Positions 1 through 5,705 are shown, counted from the stretch's first letter. The stretch: DNA of 7,149 nucleotides from an uncultured Hungatella sp. (GCA_959018155.1 CAUEKH010000123.1:1-7149), one strand, 5' to 3'. The notes: a model not told the origin generated them from the letters alone. Program-made: numbers and translations.

Positions 1-2
1 TC

Positions 3-239
3 TTAAAAGAACGCGACGAGTTAAACGCTCAACTCGCAGAATTAAAGAGTGGTCCCGCCCGCAATGAAGAGGAAGACCGGAAGACTTTGCAGAGCAGGAT
101 CCAAAATACCATTGACCTACTCCAGAATCCAAATGTCGACTACGAGGTCAAAGGAAATGCCTTGCGCGGAATCGTCAAAAAGATCGTGTATGATAAAGAA
201 CACGGTAAACTAAAATGTTATTATTACATATCAATTTAG
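3..239 (+). CDS. Large serine recombinase, C-terminal end (partial, 5' end outside window)
   Basis: An open frame enters from the left edge and ends at TAG 237-239, giving 78 visible residues. It begins with a charged, heptad-like stretch (LKERDELNAQLAELKSG), consistent with the coiled coil of large serine recombinases. It ends with a pattern typical of their extreme C-terminus: LLQNPNVDYEV, ALRGIVKKIVYDKEHG, then a short beta-rich tail (KCYYYISI). These enzymes integrate and excise phages, conjugative elements and skin-type elements at specific att sites; the catalytic Ser domain would lie outside the window. The gene converges on the truncated cotJC, and only about 50 bases separate its stop from where cotJC homology ends. 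That is the usual place for a recombinase, next to its attachment site. The family call rests on the C-terminal pattern alone, so another coiled-coil protein cannot be excluded. Confidence 0.75.
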   Translation, partial: LKERDELNAQLAELKSGPARNEEEDRKTLQSRIQNTIDLLQNPNVDYEVKGNALRGIVKKIVYDKEHGKLKCYYYISI

Positions 240-240
240 C

Positions 241-287
241 CCGGAAAGCCCGGAATTTAAGGCTATCCGGCCGCTTATCTGTTTTTA
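241..287 (+). terminator. Possible terminator / hairpin downstream of the recombinase
   Basis: CCGGAAAGCC at 241-250 and GGCTATCCGG at 261-270 form a 10-bp stem with one mismatch and a 10-base loop. A T-run (GTTTTTAC) follows at 281-288, about ten bases after the stem, which is further than usual for an intrinsic terminator. The hairpin starts right behind the recombinase stop and lies inside the presumed att arm, so it could be a weak terminator, part of a recombinase binding site, or both. Confidence 0.35.
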
Positions 288-289
288 CA

Positions 290-388
290 CTATGGTCCGC
301 CATACTGACTCATAATAAAAGTCGCCAGCTGCGGATTCGGTGTCTTAATATTAACCGGGTACTGTAATCTCTTTTCATATCTCCACAT
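290..388 (-). pseudogene. cotJC: cotJC, 5' fragment truncated at an element junction
   Basis: Not an intact gene. From ATG at 388 the minus strand reads MWRYEKRLQYPV, then NIKTPNPQLATFIMSQYGGP, then TAG at 292-290: 32 residues. This matches the N-terminus of CotJC, a manganese-catalase-like spore coat protein normally about 190 residues long whose family continues after QYGG with a D-G-E-rich stretch. The ATG overlaps the cotJB stop (TGATG), and AAGGAG lies about ten bases upstream, so the start is well supported and translationally coupled to cotJB. The frame ends where the recombinase-bearing element begins. Either the gene is permanently disrupted, or it is an intervening-element arrangement in which excision rejoins the halves in the sporulating mother cell. 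The metal-binding ferritin-like core is absent from this piece. Confidence 0.8.
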
Positions 389-653
389 CAGCCGCACACT
401 CCTTCCCATGGCCACGGATCTTCAATCCAGGTCCAGTAATCTTCCGACCGGACTTCATCTAACATTAGAGGGCCGCACTGAGCCTTATAGGCTTCCATCG
501 CATTTTTCCTTAAATCTACTACATAATGATAGTAGTCCAGAGCCTGCCTGTCATCTGGATGAGTGTCCAGATAGAGGATGATATCATCCATCGCGAAGCT
601 GGCGTCAAAATCCTGGAAAGCAGCATGTCACAATTTCTATTGTTGTCCGCCAT
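388..653 (-). pseudogene. cotJB: cotJB spore coat protein, apparent one-base frameshift
   Basis: CotJB is a small protein of the inner spore coat that works with CotJA and CotJC. The main part (591 down to 388) carries the family signature: ILYLDTHPDDRQALDYYHYV, then YKAQCGPL, ending in YWTWIEDPWPWEG. The proper start is ATG 653-651, overlapping the cotJA stop (TAATG) with GGGGAGGTG just upstream. From that ATG the reading is MADNNRNCDMLLSRILT, which fits the family N-terminus, but the frame is then lost and stops after 44 residues. Family similarity resumes one frame over as SFAMDDIILYLDTHP. A single missing base around 600-605 explains this and would restore a protein of about 88 residues. 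Internal start at ATG 591 would give 67 residues but has no good ribosome binding site. A real mutation and a sequencing error are both possible. Confidence 0.8.
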
Positions 654-1354
654 TATCTGCACCTCCCCATAGCAAAAGGCTTATCGAGGTCAGGGAAAAT
701 GGTTCCCCTTCCAATTGCCTGTTCAACAGGATAGACCGGCTGCCACCGCTGCCATGGCACATAGGCCATCGCTACTGGAAAACTGTCGATATTTTCGGGT
801 GGGAAGACCGGCCCCGGTCCCCCCGGCACAGACGGCATTTCTCCCGTATCGCCTCCCATCGGCGGACGGGACGGGATTTCCGGGCCTGGGCCCATTGGCA
901 TATCCGGACACATGGACGCGTCCGGGCCCATCGACCTACCGGAACGCATGGCTGAGCCCGGGCCCATTGCCATACCGGAACGCACTGACGGCCCCGCCCC
1001 CATCGGCATATCAGAGCACATCGGCGCCCCTGGTCCCATCGCCATATCCGGGCCCATCATATCCTGGTGCATGACTGACCTCCGCCCCATCGGCATATCA
1101 GAGCGCATCGCCCCTTGCCCAATCGGCATATCGGGACGCATCACCGGCCCCATCGGCGTATCGGGACGCATCACCGGTCCTGGCCCCATTGGCATATCCG
1201 GCCCCATCACCGGCCCGGGGCCCATCGGCATATCCGGCCCCATCACCGGTCCGGGGCCCATCGGCATATCCGGCTGAACTCCCCGGCCTCTGGACGCCGT
1301 ATGGCCGGCGTTCGGCTGACAGCCGGAACAACGTTGTTTCGTATAACAATCCAT
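653..1354 (-). CDS. cotJA: CotJA spore coat protein with a long Met/Gly/Pro repeat extension
   Basis: The last ~47 residues (about 187-233) are the CotJA core: FPVAMAYVPWQRWQPVYPVE, then RGTIFPDLDKPF. In other sporeformers CotJA is a coat component of about 60-90 residues and the first gene of cotJABC. Here it is preceded by a Cys-rich start (MDCYTKQRCSGC) and about 130 residues of degenerate 12-residue repeats of the type PDMPMGPGPVMG, so the protein is more than twice the usual size. No signal peptide or membrane segment is seen. I chose ATG 1354 rather than ATG 1375: AAAGGAG at 1372-1366 sits 11 bases before 1354, while nothing resembling a Shine-Dalgarno precedes 1375. The stop overlaps the cotJB start (TAATG), implying coupling. 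The upstream oxidoreductase gene ends 39 bases before. I found no convincing sigma-E promoter in that gap. Confidence 0.85.
   Translation of the reverse strand: MDCYTKQRCSGCQPNAGHTASRGRGVQPDMPMGPGPVMGPDMPMGPGPVMGPDMPMGPGPVMRPDTPMGPVMRPDMPIGQGAMRSDMPMGRRSVMHQDMMGPDMAMGPGAPMCSDMPMGAGPSVRSGMAMGPGSAMRSGRSMGPDASMCPDMPMGPGPEIPSRPPMGGDTGEMPSVPGGPGPVFPPENIDSFPVAMAYVPWQRWQPVYPVEQAIGRGTIFPDLDKPFAMGRCR
881..1273 (-). repeat. In-frame degenerate tandem repeat, 36-bp unit, inside cotJA
   Basis: About eleven copies of a 36-bp unit encode variants of PDMPMGPGPVMG. The copies nearest the 5' end of the gene (about 1160-1273) are almost identical. Those further in are diverged (for example SDMPMGAGPSVR and SGMAMGPGSAMR), and several are shortened to 10, 11 or 5 residues. 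The gradient suggests recent duplication at the N-terminal end. All length changes are multiples of three, so the reading frame has been kept. Confidence 0.9.
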
Positions 1355-1366
1355 AGGATGAAATAC

Positions 1367-1409
1367 TCCTTTCATATCTGATAAGTTCTAATATCAATCT
1401 ATGAAAGGA
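1367..1409 (-). promoter_or_regulatory. Hairpin covering the oxidoreductase stop and the cotJA ribosome binding site
   Basis: On the minus strand TCCTTTCATA (1409-1400) is exactly complementary to TATGAAAGGA (1376-1367). Inside lies a second 5-bp pairing, TGATA with TATCA, closing an 8-base loop. The 3' arm contains nearly all of the cotJA Shine-Dalgarno AAAGGAG (1372-1366). In a transcript reading through from the oxidoreductase gene, the cotJA binding site would be hidden in the stem; a transcript starting inside the loop would leave it free. It could alternatively be a protein-binding dyad. No T-run follows, so it is not an intrinsic terminator. Confidence 0.5.
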
Positions 1410-2728
1410 ACGTTAACTTGTGCAGGCCCGCAGGAAATTTTTCCGTTCTGGTCAAACCGGGAACCATGGCAGGGGCATTCGAAACAGCCGTCCGCCCGGT
1501 TCCAGACGAGACGGCAGCCCATGTGCGGACATTTTGGAGCATGAGGCAGAGTTCCGGCCAAAAGACCTTCCGCCGACCAGCCCGCGTGGGAAAGGAAGGA
1601 GGACGCTGCTGCTACCGGTCTGAACCGCTGAGGGGAAAATACTTCCTCATACGGGCTCTTCTTCCCGAGAATCATGGAAGTGATAATCCTGGCGGCTGCC
1701 ATGGAACTGGTCATCCCCCATTTTCCAAAGCCGGTGGCCACATACCAGTCCGGCGTCACCGCGGAAAATTGTCCGATATATGGAACGCCATCTAACGTCA
1801 TACAATCCTGGGCTGACCATCGCCTGTATTCCTTTGCCTCCGGATAAAGGTGTTCCGCCGCCTTTTTCATTTCCCTGTACGGATTGTTCTGCAGCTTTTT
1901 CCCCGTCCGGTGGCTTCCGTGGCCCAAAAGCAGACTCTCCCCCTCACTGCGAAATGACCAGGAATCCTGATCGATTCCCAGATACATGCCGCGAAGCGGT
2001 TTCACCGGTCCCAGTTCCATCACATAGCTTTTCTCCTGATACATTTTCAGAAAATAGAATCCCGGTATGTTGACAAAAGGATAATGGCACGCAAATACAA
2101 TCTTATCCGCCACCACGCTTCCCTTATCCGTCACAATCCGATGCCCTTCCATCGCCATTACCTTAGTCCTCTCAAATATCGTAAGCCCTGATGCGATAGC
2201 TTCCAGAAATTCCAGCGGTGAAAAATGCGCCTGCCCCGCGAACCTGACCGCTCCGTGCACAGGAAACGGAAGTTCCGTCTCCCGCACAAATGAGGCGGGA
2301 ATTCCAAGCCTTAAAGCACAGTCCGCCTCTCTCCTTAAGATTTCCGACTCCGTCACAGAATAGAGATAAGCGTCGGCCTCCTCAAAATGACAGGAAATAT
2401 TCTTGTTCTTAATCAGTCTTTTGTAATCGTGGATCGCTTTCTGATTTGCCACGGCATACTGGGATGCCAGGCGTGTCCCCATGGTTTTCTCCAGCTTCTG
2501 GTAAATCAGATTATGCTGGGACGTTATTTTGGCTGTCGTGTATCCGGTCTGTCCGCTTCCAATCCGGTTTGCCTCCAGCACAATTACGTCTTTCCCTTTT
2601 TCTGCCAGATAATATGCCGTCAGAACCCCTGCCAGTCCCGCCCCAATCACCGCGATTTCTGCTCTGTAGTTTCCTTTCAGAGAATTCCTCCTGGGAATCT
2701 CTGTCGTTTCGTTCCATATTGATTTCAT
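1394..2728 (-). CDS. FAD-dependent oxidoreductase (DAO family) with C-terminal Rieske [2Fe-2S] domain
   Basis: This 444-residue soluble protein begins with a Rossmann FAD-binding fold: VIGAGLAG (G29, G31, G34) and an acidic residue ending the second strand (E52 in VIVLEANRIGSGQTG). The C-terminal end has a Rieske cluster motif: CPHMGC (ligands C400, H402) and CPCHGS (C418, H421), with C405 and C420 placed for the stabilising disulfide. This is the architecture of B. subtilis YhfW-like proteins, which are about 500 residues; here the Rieske part is compact, about 50 residues, lacking the early strands. A redox reaction on an amine or amino-acid-like substrate is likely from the family, but the substrate is unknown. 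ATG 2728 follows GAGGTG with a 5-base gap. The gene diverges from the MarR gene across a 185-base region, so shared regulation is plausible but not shown. Confidence 0.88.
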   Translation of the reverse strand: MKSIWNETTEIPRRNSLKGNYRAEIAVIGAGLAGVLTAYYLAEKGKDVIVLEANRIGSGQTGYTTAKITSQHNLIYQKLEKTMGTRLASQYAVANQKAIHDYKRLIKNKNISCHFEEADAYLYSVTESEILRREADCALRLGIPASFVRETELPFPVHGAVRFAGQAHFSPLEFLEAIASGLTIFERTKVMAMEGHRIVTDKGSVVADKIVFACHYPFVNIPGFYFLKMYQEKSYVMELGPVKPLRGMYLGIDQDSWSFRSEGESLLLGHGSHRTGKKLQNNPYREMKKAAEHLYPEAKEYRRWSAQDCMTLDGVPYIGQFSAVTPDWYVATGFGKWGMTSSMAAARIITSMILGKKSPYEEVFSPQRFRPVAAASSFLSHAGWSAEGLLAGTLPHAPKCPHMGCRLVWNRADGCFECPCHGSRFDQNGKISCGPAQVNVPFID

Positions 2729-2827
2729 GTTTTCACCTCATGGTTATCATTCCCCAAATTCACAAAAATCTTTCCTTACGTCCCCTCTTCTCAAACAAAT
2801 TCCTGTCCTTACCCTCTCTCTTCTCTC

Positions 2828-2856
2828 TTGACAAATCACTCCCCCTCTGATATAGT
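2828..2856 (+). promoter_or_regulatory. Sigma-A promoter of the marR-TSUP operon
   Basis: A perfect -35 box TTGACA (2828-2833) is followed by a 17-base spacer and TATAGT as -10 (2851-2856). Transcription should begin near 2863, about 50 bases before the MarR start codon. The -10 box is the outer end of the 37-bp palindrome, so a bound repressor would block RNA polymerase directly. Nothing equally convincing was seen on the minus strand for the oxidoreductase gene; that part of the intergenic region is otherwise a purine/pyrimidine-biased stretch. Confidence 0.8.
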
Positions 2857-2887
2857 TCTAAAAAGAACAGTTCTTTTCAGAACTATA
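2851..2887. promoter_or_regulatory. 37-bp palindromic operator, probably for the adjacent MarR protein
   Basis: TATAGTTCTAAAAAGAAC (2851-2868) and its near-perfect reverse complement (2870-2887) flank a single base; the 18-bp arms differ at one position. Each arm is itself a dyad, GTTCT-N4-AGAAC, at 2855-2868 and 2870-2883, so there are two tandem sites with centres 15 bases apart. The sites cover the -10 box and start point of the marR promoter, as expected for an autorepressor. Identity of the protein that binds is inferred from position. Confidence 0.75.
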
Positions 2888-2913
2888 CAACACTATAAAG
2901 CGAGGTGAATATC

Positions 2914-3357
2914 ATGAATATAGGCAAATTCCTGTTTTACGTGAAATCGTTCAACAAAAGGTACAATCAGGCAATCCAGGCTGAGGCTTCGGCACACCAG
3001 CTGACACTTTTAGAGGCTGATGTCCTCCTCTTCCTCTATAACAATCCTGAACTGGATACGGCCAAGGATATTGCGTCCTATCGTATGCTGGCCAAATCCG
3101 GGATTTCGGCAGCCGTAGTGTCGCTTATGGGCCACGGACTTTTAACCAGTTTTGGGGATGAAAGCGACAGAAGAGTCATCCATCTGAAGCTGACCGACCG
3201 TTCGCTTCCGATCGCCGCCGCCTTAAAAGAAGCCCAGGAACGCTTCATTTGTCATGTAAATGAAGGGATTACGCCGGAGGAAAAAAAGGCTTTTTCCGAT
3301 GTACTGAAGAAAATGGCGGATAATCTCTCTATCCGGCCAGAGGAAGAAGAGCAATAA
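2914..3357 (+). CDS. MarR-family transcriptional regulator
   Basis: A 147-residue protein with the layout of MarR repressors: an N-terminal dimer helix (KFLFYVKSFNKRYNQAI), a winged helix-turn-helix in the middle (DTAKDIASYRMLAKSGISAA as helices 3-4), a wing with the characteristic acidic-Arg-Arg pattern (GDESDRRVIHLKLTD), and C-terminal dimer helices rich in charged residues. MarR proteins bind short palindromes and release DNA when a ligand binds or a cysteine is oxidised. ATG 2914 is chosen because GAGGTG (2902-2907) lies 6 bases before it; the in-frame GTG at 2905 is part of that binding site. It is followed after a few bases by the TSUP permease, so the two form an operon. Inferred role: represses itself and the permease, perhaps also the divergent oxidoreductase. 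Ligand unknown. Confidence 0.88.
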   Translation: MNIGKFLFYVKSFNKRYNQAIQAEASAHQLTLLEADVLLFLYNNPELDTAKDIASYRMLAKSGISAAVVSLMGHGLLTSFGDESDRRVIHLKLTDRSLPIAAALKEAQERFICHVNEGITPEEKKAFSDVLKKMADNLSIRPEEEEQ

Positions 3358-3383
3358 AAAAATGATAAAGGATGGAAAACAAT

Positions 3384-4145
3384 ATGTTCACTGAAATACT
3401 TGTCTGCCTGTTAGCCGGCCTCGGCGCAGGCTTCGGCACCGGCTTTGCGGGAATGAGCGCAGCCGCTGTCATCAGTCCCATGTTAATCACATTTTTGGAC
3501 GTTCCGGCCTATCAGGCGATCGGAATCGCCTTAGCCAGCGACGTACTCGCCAGCGCGGTTTCCGCTTACACCTACGGAAAACACAAAAATCTGGATATCA
3601 GAAACGGAATCGTCATGATGGTGACGGTCCTCATTTTTACGCTCGTCGGCAGTTACTTATCTTCATTGGTACCCAACCATGCCATGGGAAATTTCTCTGT
3701 ATTCATAACCATGCTGCTCGGTATCAAATTCATCGTGCGGCCGGTTCTGACGACCAAGGACGGCATGGCTGAGAAATCAGCCCGGCAGCGTTTTACACAG
3801 TCGGTATTCAGCGGTACCATAGTCGGTTTCATCTGCGGTTTCGTCGGCGCGGGCGGCGGTATGATGATGCTGCTGCTGCTCACCAGCGTCCTGGGCTATG
3901 AACTGAAAACAGCAGTCGGAACCAGTGTCTTCATCATGACATTTACGGCATTGACCGGCGCTCTGTCCCACTTTGCCATCGGCGGTATGCCGGATATGCC
4001 CCTGCTTTTCCTCTGCATCGTATTTACATTTATTTTCGCCAGGATCGCGGCCGTGTTTGCCAATAAGGCGGAACCGAAGCTTTTAAACAGGCTTACCGGT
4101 ATCATCCTCTTCCTCCTCGGCGCAACGATGATTTTAGTAAAATAA
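3384..4145 (+). CDS. TauE/SafE (TSUP, formerly DUF81) family membrane permease
   Basis: About 253 residues, mostly hydrophobic, with seven or eight predicted membrane segments. The two-fold family repeat is visible: a Gly-rich first half (LLAGLGAGFGTGFAGMSAAA) and a matching second half (GTIVGFICGFVGAGGGMMM) followed by the conserved AVGTSVFIM. Family members export or import small sulfur-containing or organic anions such as sulfite, sulfoacetate or taurine-related compounds; the substrate here cannot be named. ATG 3384 is preferred because AAAGGATGG lies upstream at a usable distance; ATG 3372, four codons earlier, has the AAAGG directly abutting it. The gene follows the marR stop by 26 bases and probably shares its promoter. 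No terminator is visible behind it; the next gene has its own promoter 13 bases later. Confidence 0.88.
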   Translation: MFTEILVCLLAGLGAGFGTGFAGMSAAAVISPMLITFLDVPAYQAIGIALASDVLASAVSAYTYGKHKNLDIRNGIVMMVTVLIFTLVGSYLSSLVPNHAMGNFSVFITMLLGIKFIVRPVLTTKDGMAEKSARQRFTQSVFSGTIVGFICGFVGAGGGMMMLLLLTSVLGYELKTAVGTSVFIMTFTALTGALSHFAIGGMPDMPLLFLCIVFTFIFARIAAVFANKAEPKLLNRLTGIILFLLGATMILVK

Positions 4146-4157
4146 AAATGGTATTCC

Positions 4158-4186
4158 TTGATTTAAAGCCGCTTTTATACTACAAT
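4158..4186 (+). promoter_or_regulatory. Sigma-A promoter of the GGDEF-EAL gene
   Basis: TTGATT (4158-4163), a 17-base spacer and TACAAT (4181-4186) match the vegetative consensus well, with a start expected near 4193 and AGGAGG just upstream of ATG 4220. The spacer contains a short dyad, AAAGC-C-GCTTT (4165-4175), which could be a regulator site but is short enough to be chance. Confidence 0.7.
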
Positions 4187-4219
4187 AAGGGTAATATTGT
4201 ATAACAGGAGGCATTTCAT

Positions 4220-5593
4220 ATGAGTTGGTTTCAGAAAAAAGCAACTGCCGCCCCCACATCGGGAGAGCTCGATTACTCCATGCCAGAGAGTGAAGAACGC
4301 AAACTCGAACGTGATGCGTGTTACCGCCATCTGGCTGAAGTCATGGCTTCCCCCTCTGAGCGTGGTGTCGTAATAAAAGTCTACATAGAGAATTTCAAAC
4401 GGTTAAATCAGGTATTCGGATACGATTACTGCGAGAATTTACTGAGTCAGATCTTAACCTATCTGCGTGAGAAGACGGGGCGTCCTGTCTATCACTATAT
4501 CGGTGTGGAATATATCGTGGTCCTTGATCAGTTCTCTCAGGGTCAGGCGATGGATCTTGCTGATGAAATCAGCGAACAGTTTGATCACGCCTGGAAGGTG
4601 GACGGCACCGACTGTCTCTGCTCTATCCAGATGGGAATGTGTTCCTATCCGGGACACGCCTCTTCCCCGGATGAGATGTTAAAGTGTCTCGACCTGGCAG
4701 TTCTCCGCGCAGAAGAAGGCGGCCCCAATCAGGCCATCATGTTTGACAGCACGCTTCAGAAGCAGTTAATCCGCCGTCATACGATCGCCCTCTATTTAAA
4801 GACAGCTATAGAGAAAGAAGAGATCGAGGTCCGCTACCGCCCTACTTTAAACACCGAGACCGGCAAGTTTACCCGCGCGGAATTCTATATGCGTATTTTC
4901 ATCAAAGGATTGGGACTGATTGGCGCCAGCGAGGTTCTCCCCATTGCGGAGGATTCCGGACAGATCCGCGCCATCGAGTATTTTGCCCTGGATAAGGTCG
5001 GCCAGTGTATCGCGGATCTGATACAGCTGGGGAAAGATTTTGACTCCATCGCCCTTCCCGTCTCGTCGGTACTCTTCCTGCAGGAAGATTTTCTGGACGA
5101 GGTTCGCAGAGTCATTGAAAAATACGGAATTCCGAAAGGAAAGCTGGCCTTGGAGATCCAGGAAAGCGCCCTGACCACCGCCTACTTAAATATCAACATC
5201 ATGCTTCAGGAACTGTCCGACATGGGTGTGGAACTGGTGCTCAATGATTTCGGTTCCGGTTATTCCGGAGTTGCCACGATCCTGGAACTTCCAATTAATA
5301 CCTTAAAGCTGGAGCGCCTCTTTGTATGGCAGCTGGAAACCAATCCCCGCTCAAAGTATGTGATCGAGGGCCTGATCCGGATAGCCAGGGATTTAAACCT
5401 CAATATCATCGCGGAAGGTGTGGAGACGGAAAATCAGGTCCACATCCTCACAGAGGGCGGCTGCAATTACCAGCAGGGCTTCTACTATTCGCCGACGCTG
5501 GAGAAGGATACGCTCTTAAAGGTCATGGATTCCGCGTTTGCAGACTCCATTCTGCTCTTAACAGAAGAGAAAGATAAGATGAGTAAATCATAA
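4220..5593 (+). CDS. Degenerate GGDEF-EAL protein (probable c-di-GMP effector, not enzyme)
   Basis: 457 residues, no membrane segment or signal peptide. Residues ~35-175 have a GGDEF-domain fold pattern, but the active-site loop reads IGVEY (94-98) instead of GGDEF, so diguanylate cyclase activity is not expected. Residues ~185-445 align with EAL phosphodiesterases, again with altered catalytic positions: EAL is EFY (221-223), the metal-binding Asn of the V-N-x-S strand is Pro (P280), E-x-T-E-S is EIQES (312-316), DDFG is NDFG (342-345), and KID is KLE (363-365). EGVET (399-403) and QG (419-420) remain. Loss of the Asn and first Asp ligands argues against hydrolysis; nucleotide or partner binding may persist. 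ATG 4220 follows AGGAGG at 8-9 bases. It is monocistronic, bounded by its own promoter and a strong terminator. Confidence 0.9.
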   Translation: MSWFQKKATAAPTSGELDYSMPESEERKLERDACYRHLAEVMASPSERGVVIKVYIENFKRLNQVFGYDYCENLLSQILTYLREKTGRPVYHYIGVEYIVVLDQFSQGQAMDLADEISEQFDHAWKVDGTDCLCSIQMGMCSYPGHASSPDEMLKCLDLAVLRAEEGGPNQAIMFDSTLQKQLIRRHTIALYLKTAIEKEEIEVRYRPTLNTETGKFTRAEFYMRIFIKGLGLIGASEVLPIAEDSGQIRAIEYFALDKVGQCIADLIQLGKDFDSIALPVSSVLFLQEDFLDEVRRVIEKYGIPKGKLALEIQESALTTAYLNINIMLQELSDMGVELVLNDFGSGYSGVATILELPINTLKLERLFVWQLETNPRSKYVIEGLIRIARDLNLNIIAEGVETENQVHILTEGGCNYQQGFYYSPTLEKDTLLKVMDSAFADSILLLTEEKDKMSKS

Positions 5594-5647
5594 AATAGCA
5601 GGCTGCGCATACCTGAACGGTTTCTGCGCACAGCTTATTACATCACG

Positions 5648-5696
5648 AAAGCCCCGCCGGGTCAGATAGATTTCTGAACCACGACGGGGCTTTTTC
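5648..5696 (+). terminator. Intrinsic terminator of the GGDEF-EAL gene
   Basis: AAAGCCCCG (5648-5656) pairs with CGGGGCTTT (5685-5693); within it TCAGA (5662-5666) pairs with TCTGA (5673-5677). The stem runs into a T-run (CTTTTTCTT). Read on the minus strand the tail is only TTT, so it is at best a weak terminator for the convergent CBS gene, which ends at 5706. A further stem without a T-run (two TGCGCA copies at 5604-5609 and 5625-5630) lies between the stop codon and this terminator. Confidence 0.88.
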
Positions 5697-5705
5697 TTAC
5701 TGCTT

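Larger units (their letters stand above)
1..295. mobile_element. Edge of an integrated element inserted in cotJC (partial)
   Basis: Seen: a recombinase-like C-terminus ends at 239, and the cotJC reading frame (minus strand) loses family similarity at about 290-295, immediately after the conserved QYGG motif. Inferred: bases left of about 295 belong to an element that entered cotJC by site-specific recombination, and the rest of cotJC lies beyond its far end. The exact crossover cannot be fixed from one junction; it should lie between about 240 and 300, most likely at or near the GGACC at 294-298 as read on the minus strand. Element type (phage, conjugative element, skin-like remnant) cannot be judged from the visible part. 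Confidence 0.6.

Noticed and set aside
595..611. Programmed ribosomal frameshift in cotJB.
   Set aside because: There is no slippery heptamer, stimulatory Shine-Dalgarno or downstream pseudoknot at the site, and cotJB is not known to use frameshifting; mutation or sequencing error is simpler.
881..1273. CRISPR-like regular repeats.
   Set aside because: The 36-bp units are directly adjacent with no unique spacers, vary gradually, and keep an open reading frame; this is a coding tandem repeat.
912..1277. Open frames on the + strand across the cotJA repeat, themselves repetitive (PIGISG-type peptides).
   Set aside because: They mirror the 36-bp repeat on the opposite strand, have no ribosome binding site or family similarity, and the minus strand encodes a recognisable CotJA core in the same stretch.
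1376..1430. Sigma-E promoter before cotJA.
   Set aside because: A TTCATA-like -35 can be paired only with a poor -10 (about half of the CATACA-type consensus matched), so no promoter was annotated even though sporulation control is expected.
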